52,639 nt of DNA, taken from positions 1-52,639 of the forward strand of contig CAQOGY010000023.1 of NCBI GenBank assembly GCA_948847595.1, read 5' to 3'. The notes below the pieces were generated by a model, which was not told where the DNA came from, ran no database searches, and saw only the letters and a program-made list of their open reading frames with translations. This DNA is from an uncultured Bacteroides sp. GTDB taxonomy: Bacteria > Bacteroidota > Bacteroidia > Bacteroidales > Bacteroidaceae. Every line of letters begins with the position of its first letter. Within the stretch, counting starts at the first letter, position 1. Below, piece after piece: positions 39,422 to 47,506 of this stretch. The position numbers and the translations under genes were made by a program.

Positions 39422-39670
39422 ATGGAAACGATAACAAATAAAGAAGTGAATGTCCATTTGGACAAAGAAACAGGGATATTATGCCTGACCAGGTTACTGG
39501 CGGGTACAATGGTATTCTTATATGATTCTCAAGGTGAGCTAAGGGGGAAGCATCAGTTTGCTCTGCCTTCACTTACCATAACAATACCGAGACATGGTAC
39601 TTATGTTTTAGTGATGAGTCACCCGAACTGCCAGCCTGAAGTTCGGAGAGTCGTATATGCAGGAATATAA
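39422..39670 (+). CDS. Unknown 82-aa protein
   Basis: This small, beta-rich protein (GILCLTRLLAGTMVFLYDSQGELRG, LTITIPRHGTYVLVMSHPNCQPE) has no signal peptide or catalytic motif. It may be a single immunoglobulin-like sandwich similar to the C-terminal sorting-type or DUF3244-like domains of Bacteroidales, though without the usual export signal. A promoter and a strong terminator frame it as an independent gene. Confidence 0.6.
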   Translation: METITNKEVNVHLDKETGILCLTRLLAGTMVFLYDSQGELRGKHQFALPSLTITIPRHGTYVLVMSHPNCQPEVRRVVYAGI

Positions 39671-39710
39671 AAAAAGTCGGTAGGTCTGAAAAGAACCTGC
39701 CGACTTTTTC
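39669..39710 (+). terminator. Terminator between the 82-aa gene and clpB
   Basis: AAAAAGTCGGTAGGT and CCTGCCGACTTTTT form a strong stem with T- and A-runs on both sides, fit to end transcription from both directions. Confidence 0.9.
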
Positions 39711-39727
39711 ATTTAGCTTGATGCCGT

Positions 39728-42316
39728 TTAATTTCTGAACACCAATCCGTCGCCGCCTGCATCAACGATAATTGCCTTACTTCGATCTACTTCCTGAGAA
39801 AGTAGTTTCTTGGACAAGTCATTCAACAAGTAGCGCTGAATAGCTCTCTTGACCGGACGTGCTCCGAATTCGGGATCATATCCTACCTGGGATAAGAAGT
39901 CCAAAGCGGCTTCCGTCATTTCCAGTTCTACCCCGTTTTCAGCAAGCATTTTCTGTACACTCTTAATTTGCAAAAGTACGATCTGCCTGATTTCCTTTTC
40001 CGTTAACGGCAAGAACATGATCGTCTCATCAATACGATTCAGGAATTCGGGACGAATAGTCTTTTTAAGCATATTCATCACTTCCTTTTTCGTTTCTTCG
40101 ATTACTTCTTCCTTATTAGCGCCATTCAGCTTTTCCATCTGACTTTGTATATAAGAACTACCCATATTCGAAGTCATAATGATGATTGTATTCTTGAAGT
40201 TAACCACCCTTCCTTTATTATCTGTCAATCGTCCGTCATCCAAAACCTGCAACAGGATATTGAAGACATCCGGGTGAGCTTTCTCTATCTCATCAAACAG
40301 TACAACCGAGTAAGGTTTCCGCCGGATAGCTTCCGTCAACTGACCGCCTTCATCGTATCCTACATATCCCGGAGGCGCTCCAACCAAACGGGAAACACTG
40401 TGTTTCTCCTGATATTCACTCATATCGATACGGGTCATCATCGTTTCGTCATCAAACAGGAATTCAGCCAAGGCCTTTGCCAGCTCGGTCTTACCCACAC
40501 CGGTCGTTCCGAGGAAGATAAATGAACCTATCGGACGTTTCGGATCTTGCAATCCGGCACGACTACGACGCACAGCATCCGCAACCGCTTCAATTGCTTC
40601 ATCCTGACCGATTACACGTTGGTGAAGTTCTTCTTCCAAGTGCAATAACTTGTCTTTTTCACTTTGCAACATCTTGCTGACAGGAATCCCTGTCCAACGA
40701 GATACGACATCCGCAATATCTTCAGCATCTACTTCCTCTTTAATCATGGCTTTATCGCCCTGCATCCCACGGAGTTTCTGTTGCGTTTCTTCTATCTCTT
40801 TATCCAAAGCCTGAAGTTTGCCATAACGGATTTCGGCTACCTTTCCGTAGTCGCCTTCACGTTCAGCCTTTTCAGCCTCAAATTTCAGATTTTCTATTTC
40901 GACCTTATTCTGCTGAATTTTGTCCATCAAAGTCTTTTCGCTCTGCCATTTAGCTTTGAAAGACTTTTCCTGTTCTTTAAGCTCGGCAAGCTCCTTACCG
41001 ATGATTTCCAGTTTCGGCTTGTCATTCTCGCGTTTGATGGCTTCGCGCTCAATCTCCAACTGCTTGATTTTACGGGAAATCTCATCCAGTTCTTCCGGAA
41101 CGGAATCCACTTCCATACGCAATTTGGCGGCAGCTTCGTCCATCAGGTCGATAGCTTTATCCGGCAAGAAACGGTCGGTAATATAACGGCTACTCAATTC
41201 CACGGCAGCAATAATCGCATCATCTTTGATACGTACATGATGGTGATTCTCGTAGCGTTCCTTCAATCCACGAAGGATAGAGATAGTGCTTAAATTATCC
41301 GGCTCATCCACCTGTACAATTTGGAAACGACGCTCCAGTGCTTTATCCTTCTCAAAGTACTTTTGGTATTCGTCGAGAGTTGTCGCACCGATAGAACGCA
41401 ATTCTCCACGGGCTAGGGCAGGTTTCAGGATGTTGGCTGCATCCATGGCGCCTTCACCTTTTCCGGCTCCCACCAAAGTGTGGATTTCGTCAATAAACAG
41501 GATGATGTCACCTTCCGATTTCTTCACTTCATTGACAACCGATTTCAGTCGTTCCTCAAATTCACCTTTATACTTTGCACCTGCAACAAGTGCACCCATA
41601 TCCAATGAATAAACTTGTTTGTTCTTTAGGTTTTCAGGTACGTCACCACGAAGGATACGATGTGCCAAACCTTCTACGATAGCAGTCTTACCCGTACCCG
41701 GTTCACCAATCAGAATCGGATTATTCTTTGTACGACGGCTTAATATCTGAAGTACCCGACGTATTTCTTCGTCACGTCCAATCACCGGGTCTAGTTTGCC
41801 GCTACGGGCAGCTTCATTCAGGTTGATGGCATATTTTTCCAGTGACTGATAAGTATCCTCACTTGACTGTGACGTAACCTTTTCTCCTTTTCTCAATTCA
41901 CTGATAGCATTGCGCAGTTCCTTTTCCGTCATACCGGCATCCTTCAGGATGGTAGATACGGTGCTCTTTACAGTCAGCAATGCCAGTATGATATGTTCCA
42001 ATGAAACGAACTCGTCGCCCATTTCCTTGGAATACTGTGTTGCTTTCTGCAATACTTCATTCGATTCACGACTCAAATACGGCTCTCCACCGGATACCTT
42101 CGGCAGTGAATCTATTTGCTTGTCGACCACGAGCGCCACTTGCTGTCCATTCATGCCAAGCTTCTGGAAGATAAAGTTGGTGACATTCTCACCTACTTTC
42201 ATCACTCCCTGCATGATATGGGCAGGCTCAATAGCCTGTTGTCCCCGGTTTCTTACCAGGTTCACGGCTTCCTGTACCGCTTCTTGGGATTTAATAGTAA
42301 AATTGTTAAAGTTCAT
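39728..42316 (-). CDS. clpB: ClpB disaggregase
   Basis: This 862-aa AAA+ chaperone has an N-domain (residues 1-150), NBD1 with Walker A GEPGTGKTAI near 205 and Walker B FIDEIHTL, a coiled-coil middle domain (about 410-530), NBD2 with Walker A GTTGVGKTEL near 605 and VLFDEIEKAHPDVFNILLQ, then the C-terminal D2-small domain. It rescues aggregated proteins with DnaK. The start is preceded by AAAGGAGAAC, a strong Shine-Dalgarno sequence that is rare in Bacteroides and suggests high translation. Confidence 0.97.
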   Translation of the reverse strand: MNFNNFTIKSQEAVQEAVNLVRNRGQQAIEPAHIMQGVMKVGENVTNFIFQKLGMNGQQVALVVDKQIDSLPKVSGGEPYLSRESNEVLQKATQYSKEMGDEFVSLEHIILALLTVKSTVSTILKDAGMTEKELRNAISELRKGEKVTSQSSEDTYQSLEKYAINLNEAARSGKLDPVIGRDEEIRRVLQILSRRTKNNPILIGEPGTGKTAIVEGLAHRILRGDVPENLKNKQVYSLDMGALVAGAKYKGEFEERLKSVVNEVKKSEGDIILFIDEIHTLVGAGKGEGAMDAANILKPALARGELRSIGATTLDEYQKYFEKDKALERRFQIVQVDEPDNLSTISILRGLKERYENHHHVRIKDDAIIAAVELSSRYITDRFLPDKAIDLMDEAAAKLRMEVDSVPEELDEISRKIKQLEIEREAIKRENDKPKLEIIGKELAELKEQEKSFKAKWQSEKTLMDKIQQNKVEIENLKFEAEKAEREGDYGKVAEIRYGKLQALDKEIEETQQKLRGMQGDKAMIKEEVDAEDIADVVSRWTGIPVSKMLQSEKDKLLHLEEELHQRVIGQDEAIEAVADAVRRSRAGLQDPKRPIGSFIFLGTTGVGKTELAKALAEFLFDDETMMTRIDMSEYQEKHSVSRLVGAPPGYVGYDEGGQLTEAIRRKPYSVVLFDEIEKAHPDVFNILLQVLDDGRLTDNKGRVVNFKNTIIIMTSNMGSSYIQSQMEKLNGANKEEVIEETKKEVMNMLKKTIRPEFLNRIDETIMFLPLTEKEIRQIVLLQIKSVQKMLAENGVELEMTEAALDFLSQVGYDPEFGARPVKRAIQRYLLNDLSKKLLSQEVDRSKAIIVDAGGDGLVFRN

Positions 42317-42323
42317 ATCGTTG

Positions 42324-42332
42324 TTCTCCTTT
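42324..42332 (-). promoter_or_regulatory. Strong Shine-Dalgarno sequence of clpB
   Basis: On the minus strand AAGGAGAAC lies 8-10 bases before ATG 42316. Most other genes in this window lack such a site. Confidence 0.6.
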
Positions 42333-42539
42333 CTTATTTCACGTTTCTAATAACACCTAAAAGGGCGCAAAAGATTTGCCAAGTAGAAAAATATGACAAA
42401 ATAGCATGGCTATTAGGGAGTTAAAGGACAAAATGACCTCTTTCATTTATATACGACTGACGAATTTGCTGCGAAATGAGGGTGATAAATAAAAGTATTG
42501 TAGTATCTTTATCGGCTGTAATAATATTAAGAATAAGGT

Positions 42540-43124
42540 ATGAACGATAAACCTCAAATAAAACTGTCTGAGACAGTAGTGTTGATTGATGCGGCTTTTC
42601 TGAACTTTGTAATTACAGATATGAAGGGATATTTTGAAAAGACCTTGCGGCGTTCTCTGCAAGAGATAGACCTTTCGATACTGACTACTTATCTGACATT
42701 GGATGCAGGGATTACAGAAGGAAAAAATGAAGTGCAATTTCTTTTTGTTTACGATAAGGACTCGGAGCGGCTTGTGTATTGCCAGCCTTCCGATTTGGAG
42801 AAGGAACTGAACGGTGTTGCTTTTCAAAGCCCTTATGGTGAGTATTCATTTGCAAGTGTTCCTTCGGAAGGAATGGTGACAAGAGAAGATTTGTTTCTTG
42901 ATTTGTTGTCCATCGTTGCCGATTCGGCTGATGTGAAAAGAATGATTGTGGTTTCATTCAATGAAGAGTATGGAAAGAGGGTGACTGATGCGTTGAATGA
43001 GATAAAAGGCAAGGAAGTTATTCAGTTCCGGATGAATGAGCCGGATGCTCCGTTAGCGTATAAATGGGATATGTTGGCTTTCCCCGTCATGCAGGCATTA
43101 GGGATTAGAGCTGATGAACTTTGA
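42540..43124 (+). CDS. Unknown Bacteroidales protein (possibly DUF6621)
   Basis: This 194-aa protein starts with a hydrophobic strand holding an Asp (TVVLIDAAFLNFVITDMKGYFEK), which recalls the first strand of NYN/PIN-like nucleases but is not proof. EVQFLFVYDKDSERLVYC and DVKRMIVVSFNEEYGKRVTDALNEIK suggest an alpha/beta fold. There is no signal peptide. It resembles a conserved Bacteroidales family I recall as DUF6621. It is divergent from clpB and precedes the LysR gene by about 50 bp, so it may be co-transcribed with it. Confidence 0.6.
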   Translation: MNDKPQIKLSETVVLIDAAFLNFVITDMKGYFEKTLRRSLQEIDLSILTTYLTLDAGITEGKNEVQFLFVYDKDSERLVYCQPSDLEKELNGVAFQSPYGEYSFASVPSEGMVTREDLFLDLLSIVADSADVKRMIVVSFNEEYGKRVTDALNEIKGKEVIQFRMNEPDAPLAYKWDMLAFPVMQALGIRADEL

Positions 43125-43178
43125 TAGCCCCATGCCCGATGCTTGATATCTAATGCTTAATACTTAAAATTTAGCCCC

Positions 43179-44075
43179 ATGTCCGATTTTCGTTTAAAAG
43201 TGTTTCAGAGTGTGGCGAAGAACTTGAGTTTTACGAAGGCTTCGCAAGAGCTGTTTGTCAGCCAACCTGCTATTACCAAGCATATTCAGGAATTGGAGAC
43301 TTATTATCAGGCTCGCTTATTCGAGCGTCAGGGAAGTAAAATCTCCTTGACCGATGCAGGTGAGTTGCTATTGAAGCATAGTGAGAAGATTCTGGATGAC
43401 TACAAACAGTTGGAATATGAAATGCATTTGCTTCACAACGAATATATCGGCGAATTGAAATTGGGAGCCAGTACTACAATTGCCCAATATGTCTTACCGC
43501 CCTTATTGGGAAATTTCATCGCTAAGTTTCCACAAGTCAACCTTTCCCTGATTAATGGAAATTCCCGTGGAGTGGAAACAGCTTTGCAGGAGCATCGGAT
43601 AGATTTGGGTTTGGTAGAGGGGATCTTCCGCCTTCCTAACTTAAAATATACTTCATTCCTGCAAGACGAACTTGTGGCAGTGGTACATGCACATACCAAA
43701 CTGAATATTCAGGATGAAATAAGTCCGGAAGACTTGCTGAATATTCCATTAGTCCTGCGTGAAAGAGGATCAGGGACGTTGGATGTATTCGAGCGTGCTT
43801 TGTCGCAACATAACTTGAAACTGTCTTCTTTGAATGTAATGATGTATCTCGGCAGTACGGAAAGCATCAAACTTTTCATCGAACATGCTGATTGTATGGG
43901 GATTGTTTCAATCCGTTCCGTACATAAAGAACTCGTAGCGGGCAATCTGCGCGTGATTGAAATAAAAGGGATGCCCATGCAGCGCGAATTTAATTTCGTA
44001 CAACTGCAAGGGCAGGAGGGAGGACTGTCCCAGGTCTTCATGCGGTTTGCGGGACATCACAGCAAAAATTTATAA
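43179..44075 (+). CDS. LysR-family transcriptional regulator
   Basis: This 298-aa protein has the LysR winged HTH at residues 1-60 (RLKVFQSVAKNLSFTKASQELFVSQPAITKHIQELE) and a PBP2-like effector domain (GELKLGASTTIAQYVLPPLLGNFIAKFPQVNLSL, later RERGSGTLDVFERAL). It resembles regulators near YeiH-type transporters, and a yeiH gene lies 2.3 kb downstream on the same strand, beyond an oppositely oriented gene. The inducer is unknown. Confidence 0.9.
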   Translation: MSDFRLKVFQSVAKNLSFTKASQELFVSQPAITKHIQELETYYQARLFERQGSKISLTDAGELLLKHSEKILDDYKQLEYEMHLLHNEYIGELKLGASTTIAQYVLPPLLGNFIAKFPQVNLSLINGNSRGVETALQEHRIDLGLVEGIFRLPNLKYTSFLQDELVAVVHAHTKLNIQDEISPEDLLNIPLVLRERGSGTLDVFERALSQHNLKLSSLNVMMYLGSTESIKLFIEHADCMGIVSIRSVHKELVAGNLRVIEIKGMPMQREFNFVQLQGQEGGLSQVFMRFAGHHSKNL

Positions 44076-44122
44076 TTCAGGTTCAGGCTCCCTGTTGCTC
44101 TACACAAGAAATGGAAAAAGTA

Positions 44123-44274
44123 TTTCTCATATTCTCATAAATTTTAGTCAACAGTCTTCTAACCAATGAACTACTGTATGAGAAATGCTTTCACGGAAGT
44201 GCATTTCTCATCATTTTAAAGAGAAAATAGCCTTGAAAAGGTTGTTTCTCATACCCTTTCTCATCATTTCTCAT
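44123..44274. repeat. Cluster of TTTCTCAT motifs between lysR and the HU-like gene
   Basis: TTTCTCAT occurs at 44123, 44204, 44245, 44257 and 44267, with its complement ATGAGAAA at 44178 and a shortened copy near 44132. The copies at 44178 and 44201 form a perfect 11-bp inverted repeat (ATGAGAAATGC / GCATTTCTCAT) with a 12-nt loop. The region lies just past the 3' ends of the convergent lysR and HU-like genes. It could be a terminator plus decayed repeat copies, or a protein-binding array. Confidence 0.65.
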
Positions 44275-44291
44275 ACTGTTATTGCTTTTTT

Positions 44292-44936
44292 CTATTGCCC
44301 TTCTTCTACTATTTTTTTCTTTATATATACTCTATGGACACCTCTGCCGGCTATTTCTATTCCTGAATCAGGCTGGTGTCCCCATTGTCTCAATTCATTG
44401 GTAGCAGCAGTTTGAAGCAATCCGGTCAGTTTGCGGTATTCCCATACAGTAAGGAAAGGATTCTCGTCAAGGTACTTTATTGCTAATGCCAATCGTTGCT
44501 CCGGTGTGAATTTCTTCGAAGAACGTTGCCGTTTCCAAGGTGCTCTTTCCAACCGGCATCTTTCGCTGATGTTTCTTATCATCGTCCTATCTGCACGGAA
44601 ATTAACACCACCTATAAAGATGCTCTGTGCATTACGATGTGTTCCACCTTCTTCTGCGTCTTCCCGTTCCTTATCCCTGCCCAAGGTAAGCGACGGGGTA
44701 AATGTCCCTATCCCGTCTATTTTTACCGAGCGTCCTTCTGCCATCAGACGTGCCATTTCGATGCCTGTCTGAAGCAGTACGCCTTCTATGTCTCCGGCAC
44801 TGAAACCGCTTACATCGCCCACCCGTTGCGCCAATTCTTTTAGACTTGCATTGTCTATCCGTGCAAATCTGGGATAAGTAATTCTTTTGCCTGTTTTTTG
44901 GAGATCGGGCATCTCTTCCATGATGTAACGTGCCAT
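44292..44936 (-). CDS. Second HU-like DNA-binding protein with C-terminal winged-helix-like domain
   Basis: This 214-aa protein has an HU-like domain (LKELAQRVGDVSGFSAGDIEGVLLQTGIEMARLMAEGRSVKIDGIGTFTPSL, residues 32-83), a basic hinge and a C-terminal domain (EQRLALAIKYLDENPFLTVWEYRKLTGLLQTAATNELRQW) that looks like a winged helix. The layout equals the 10574 paralogue, though sequence identity is low. The upstream region has an array of 21-22 bp units. A strong start is ATG 44936; no standard -7 element was picked out with confidence among the repeats. Confidence 0.78.
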   Translation of the reverse strand: MARYIMEEMPDLQKTGKRITYPRFARIDNASLKELAQRVGDVSGFSAGDIEGVLLQTGIEMARLMAEGRSVKIDGIGTFTPSLTLGRDKEREDAEEGGTHRNAQSIFIGGVNFRADRTMIRNISERCRLERAPWKRQRSSKKFTPEQRLALAIKYLDENPFLTVWEYRKLTGLLQTAATNELRQWGHQPDSGIEIAGRGVHRVYIKKKIVEEGQ

Positions 44937-44986
44937 ACATTCTTTGGTTTAAAGTATTAATAGGTGGGTTCTTGTCTATTAAGAGA

Positions 44987-45225
44987 AAACTTTCTCTGCA
45001 TTAAGTGCAAACTTCTTTTCTCCTAATCCTAAAGTTCCTTTTGATTAATCATAAACTATAAATGGAAGTTCTGTTTTTATAAATGAAGCTTGCAATTATA
45101 AAAATAAAGCTTGCATTTTTATAATCAAAGCTTGCATTTATAGTTTATGATTAGGCAAAGATAAGTTTTCTATTTGATAAAAGTAAGTTTATGATTAATA
45201 AAGTGGAAGTTATTTGTTAATAGAC
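44987..45225 (+). repeat. Degenerate 21-22 bp phased repeat array upstream of the HU-like gene
   Basis: Cores of the form AAACTT/AAAGTT/AAGCTT/TAAGTT occur at 44987, 45009, 45031, 45053 (period 22), then 45065, 45085, 45106, 45127 (20-21) and again 45162, 45184, 45206 (22). Units 45085, 45106 and 45127 share AAGCTTGCA. Between cores the sequence is A/T-rich, often TTAAT or TTTTATAA. The array of 11 units covers about 240 bp directly upstream of the HU-like gene start at 44936. Confidence 0.8.
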
Positions 45226-45356
45226 TGGGGGAGAAGTAGTAATAGATGTGGAGAAGAGAGGTATATGTTTAATAAAGGATGCCAAGATTACACAGAAAGA
45301 GGAGTTATCTTCGAAAAAAGAGTGTGTAATACCTCTGTTTATCTCCGGAAAAAGTG

Positions 45357-45364
45357 TATATTTG
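45357..45364 (+). promoter_or_regulatory. -7 element of the DUF1810 gene
   Basis: TATATTTG, a full consensus match; leader of about 65 nt to ATG 45436. Confidence 0.6.
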
Positions 45365-45435
45365 TTAGTCGTTTATGCGTTAAAGCAATAAAATATATCA
45401 ATATAAAGCAAACAGAAGAAAATTGATGATTTGAT

Positions 45436-45855
45436 ATGGGAGACTATAATTTACAACGATTTCTTGACGCCCAACAAGGCGACTATGAACGTGCCCTTAC
45501 AGAAGTCAGAAACGGGCGGAAATATTCTCATTGGATTTGGTATATATTTCCTCAACTGAAAGGGTTGGGAATGAGCTATAATTCACAGTATTATGGAATC
45601 AGTGGCAAGGAAGAAGCTGAAGCATATTTGGCGCATCCGATTTTGGGTAAAAGACTAAGAGAAATAACATTGGCTTTTCTGCAATTGAAAGGTAAGACGG
45701 CGCAGGACGTTTTCGGCGCGTTGGATGCGATGAAGGTACTTTCGTGCATGACGCTTTTTAATGAGGTTGCTCCGGATGATTTGTTTCAGCAGGTGATAGA
45801 ACAATATTATCGGAGCGAAACGGATGAGATGACAAAAAGAATGTTGGATAAATAA
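45436..45855 (+). CDS. DUF1810 family protein
   Basis: This 139-aa protein matches DUF1810: LQRFLDAQQGDYERALTEVRNGRKYSHWIWYIFPQLKGLG at the start, then YYGISGKEEAEAYLAHPILGKRLREIT and the VFGALDAMKVLSCMTLF segment. The family is widespread, small and helical; related calpastatin-like proteins have been reported, but the bacterial role is unknown. It is followed after 15 bp by the YccF gene. Confidence 0.93.
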   Translation: MGDYNLQRFLDAQQGDYERALTEVRNGRKYSHWIWYIFPQLKGLGMSYNSQYYGISGKEEAEAYLAHPILGKRLREITLAFLQLKGKTAQDVFGALDAMKVLSCMTLFNEVAPDDLFQQVIEQYYRSETDEMTKRMLDK

Positions 45856-45870
45856 TAAAAAGTTATTGTT

Positions 45871-46245
45871 ATGGGCTGTTTGATGAACCTTTTATGGTTG
45901 TTGCTTGGTGGTATTTTCACGGCAGTAGAATACCTTATTTCAAGTATATTGATGATGATTACTATTATCGGCATTCCTTTTGGAATGCAAACGTTGAAAT
46001 TGGCAGGACTTGCTTTGTGGCCTTTTGGTAAAGAGGTGAGAAGCGGAAGTCGTTCCAGTGGCTGTCTTTATATATTAATGAACGTGATATGGATATTCGT
46101 GGGTGGCATTTGGATTTGTTTGTCACATTTAGTTTTTGGGGTGATTCTGTGTATAACTATTATTGGTATTCCTTTTGGATTACAACACTTTAAGCTGGCT
46201 GCGTTAGCATTGTCGCCTTTCGGAAAGGATATCGTAACTGTATGA
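45871..46245 (+). CDS. YccF-domain membrane protein
   Basis: This 124-aa protein has two copies of the YccF unit: IISSILMMITIIGIPFGMQTLKLAGLALWPFGKEV and VFGVILCITIIGIPFGLQHFKLAALALSPFGKDI. Each is a membrane helix pair ending in a PFGK motif. The function is unknown. It follows DUF1810 with a 15-bp gap, likely one transcript. Confidence 0.93.
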   Translation: MGCLMNLLWLLLGGIFTAVEYLISSILMMITIIGIPFGMQTLKLAGLALWPFGKEVRSGSRSSGCLYILMNVIWIFVGGIWICLSHLVFGVILCITIIGIPFGLQHFKLAALALSPFGKDIVTV

Positions 46246-46302
46246 AAATAGTCCAAAGTAGGTTGTCTATAACCAAAAGTTATAATGCATAATTAGAAAC
46301 TA

Positions 46303-46334
46303 TTGGTATGTCTTGATTGTTTCCTGTACCTTTG
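46303..46334 (+). promoter_or_regulatory. Promoter of yeiH
   Basis: TTGG (46303-46306) and TACCTTTG (46327-46334) are 20 bp apart. ATG 46365 is 31 bp downstream. Confidence 0.75.
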
Positions 46335-46364
46335 CACCCCGAAAACAATTAAAGATAAAATTAT

Positions 46365-47357
46365 ATGATTTCAACAGCTACAAAAACGTTGCAGACAAAC
46401 AACAAGACAATTTATGTCGCGTTACTTTCTACTTTGACTTTCTTTCTGTTTTTAGATTATATTCCGGGATTGGAAGCATGGTCGGCATGGGTGACTCCAC
46501 CGGTTGCTTTGTTTCTTGGACTTATTTTTGCATTGACTTGTGGACAGGCACATCCGAAGTTTAATAAGAAAACATCTAAATATTTGTTACAATATTCAGT
46601 TGTCGGACTGGGTTTCGGAATGAACCTTCATTCGGCTTTGGCTTCCGGTAAGGAAGGTATGGAGTTTACTGTAATTTCTGTTATCGGTACTTTAGTGATT
46701 GGTTGGTTTATCGGACGTAAGTTATTCAAGATAGACCGGAATACCGCTTATCTTATCAGTTCGGGAACTGCTATCTGTGGTGGTAGCGCCATTGCGGCAG
46801 TAGGGCCGGTGCTGAGAGCGAAGGATAGTGAAATGTCTGTTGCACTGGGCACTATTTTTATCCTGAACGCAATCGCACTCTTTATCTTCCCGATGATTGG
46901 TCATGCTTTGAATATGGATCAACAGCAGTTCGGAACATGGGCGGCGATTGCCATTCACGATACAAGTTCGGTTGTCGGTGCAGGTGCTGCGTATGGTGAA
47001 GAAGCCTTGAAAGTGGCTACCACTATCAAGCTGACCCGTGCGCTTTGGATAATTCCTATGGCTTTTGCCACTTCGTTTATCTTTAAGAGCAAAGGACAGA
47101 AAATCAGTATTCCCTGGTTCATCTTCTTCTTTGTTCTGGCAATGGTGGTAAATACTTACTTACTTGACGGAGTGCCGCAGTTGGGAGCAGCAATCAATGG
47201 AATCGCCCGTAAGACCTTGACGATTACTATGTTCTTTATCGGTGCTTCTCTTTCTATTGATGTGTTAAGGGCAGTCGGGGTCAAGCCGTTAGTTCAGGGA
47301 GTTCTGCTTTGGGTAGTGATTAGCTTGAGTACGTTGGCTTATATTTATTTCGTATAA
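46365..47357 (+). CDS. yeiH: YeiH-family putative sulfate/sulfonate exporter
   Basis: This 330-aa protein has about ten membrane segments. Motifs include ALTCGQAHPKFNKKTSKYLLQYSVVGLGFGMNLHSAL, YLISSGTAICGGSAIAAVGPVLRAKDSEMSVALGTIFILNA, IHDTSSVVGAGAAYGEEALKVATTIKLTRALWIIP and LTITMFFIGASLSIDVLRAVGVKP, the YeiH/UPF0324 pattern. The substrate is not established; sulfur anions have been proposed. It has its own promoter and terminator. A LysR gene of the type often paired with it lies upstream at 43179. Confidence 0.9.
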   Translation: MISTATKTLQTNNKTIYVALLSTLTFFLFLDYIPGLEAWSAWVTPPVALFLGLIFALTCGQAHPKFNKKTSKYLLQYSVVGLGFGMNLHSALASGKEGMEFTVISVIGTLVIGWFIGRKLFKIDRNTAYLISSGTAICGGSAIAAVGPVLRAKDSEMSVALGTIFILNAIALFIFPMIGHALNMDQQQFGTWAAIAIHDTSSVVGAGAAYGEEALKVATTIKLTRALWIIPMAFATSFIFKSKGQKISIPWFIFFFVLAMVVNTYLLDGVPQLGAAINGIARKTLTITMFFIGASLSIDVLRAVGVKPLVQGVLLWVVISLSTLAYIYFV

Positions 47358-47365
47358 AGAAGAGC

Positions 47366-47412
47366 CACACATAAATACACATATATGAGGCACACATAAA
47401 TACACATATATA
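47366..47412 (+). repeat. Two tandem copies of a 25-bp sequence
   Basis: CACACATAAATACACATATAT is repeated at 47366 and 47391, the second copy ending in a short TA run. It lies after yeiH, before the terminator, and looks like a recent local duplication. Confidence 0.75.
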
Positions 47413-47423
47413 TAGAGAGAGAA

Positions 47424-47463
47424 AAGTGGGAGAATATCCGTGTCATGCGATATTCTCCCACTT
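47424..47463. terminator. Bidirectional terminator between yeiH and recA
   Basis: AAGTGGGAGAATATC (47424-47438) and GATATTCTCCCACTT (47449-47463) are perfectly complementary over 15 bp with a 10-nt loop. A T-rich stretch lies on the plus side. Confidence 0.9.
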
Positions 47464-47506
47464 CTTTTGGGATACAGCCCTGTCTTAAAAAGATGACAGA
47501 ATCCCG

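Larger units (their letters stand above)
44937..45435. other. Divergent control region of HU-like and DUF1810 genes
   Basis: This 499-bp region contains the phased repeat array (44987-45225) on the HU side and a TATATTTG element (45357-45364) 72 bp before ATG 45436 on the DUF1810 side. Between them no gene is supported. Confidence 0.6.

Noticed and set aside
44987..45225. Origin-type iterons
   Set aside because: Considered because of the phased AT-rich repeats, but there is no initiator gene nearby and the region is the promoter of a chromosomal HU-like gene.
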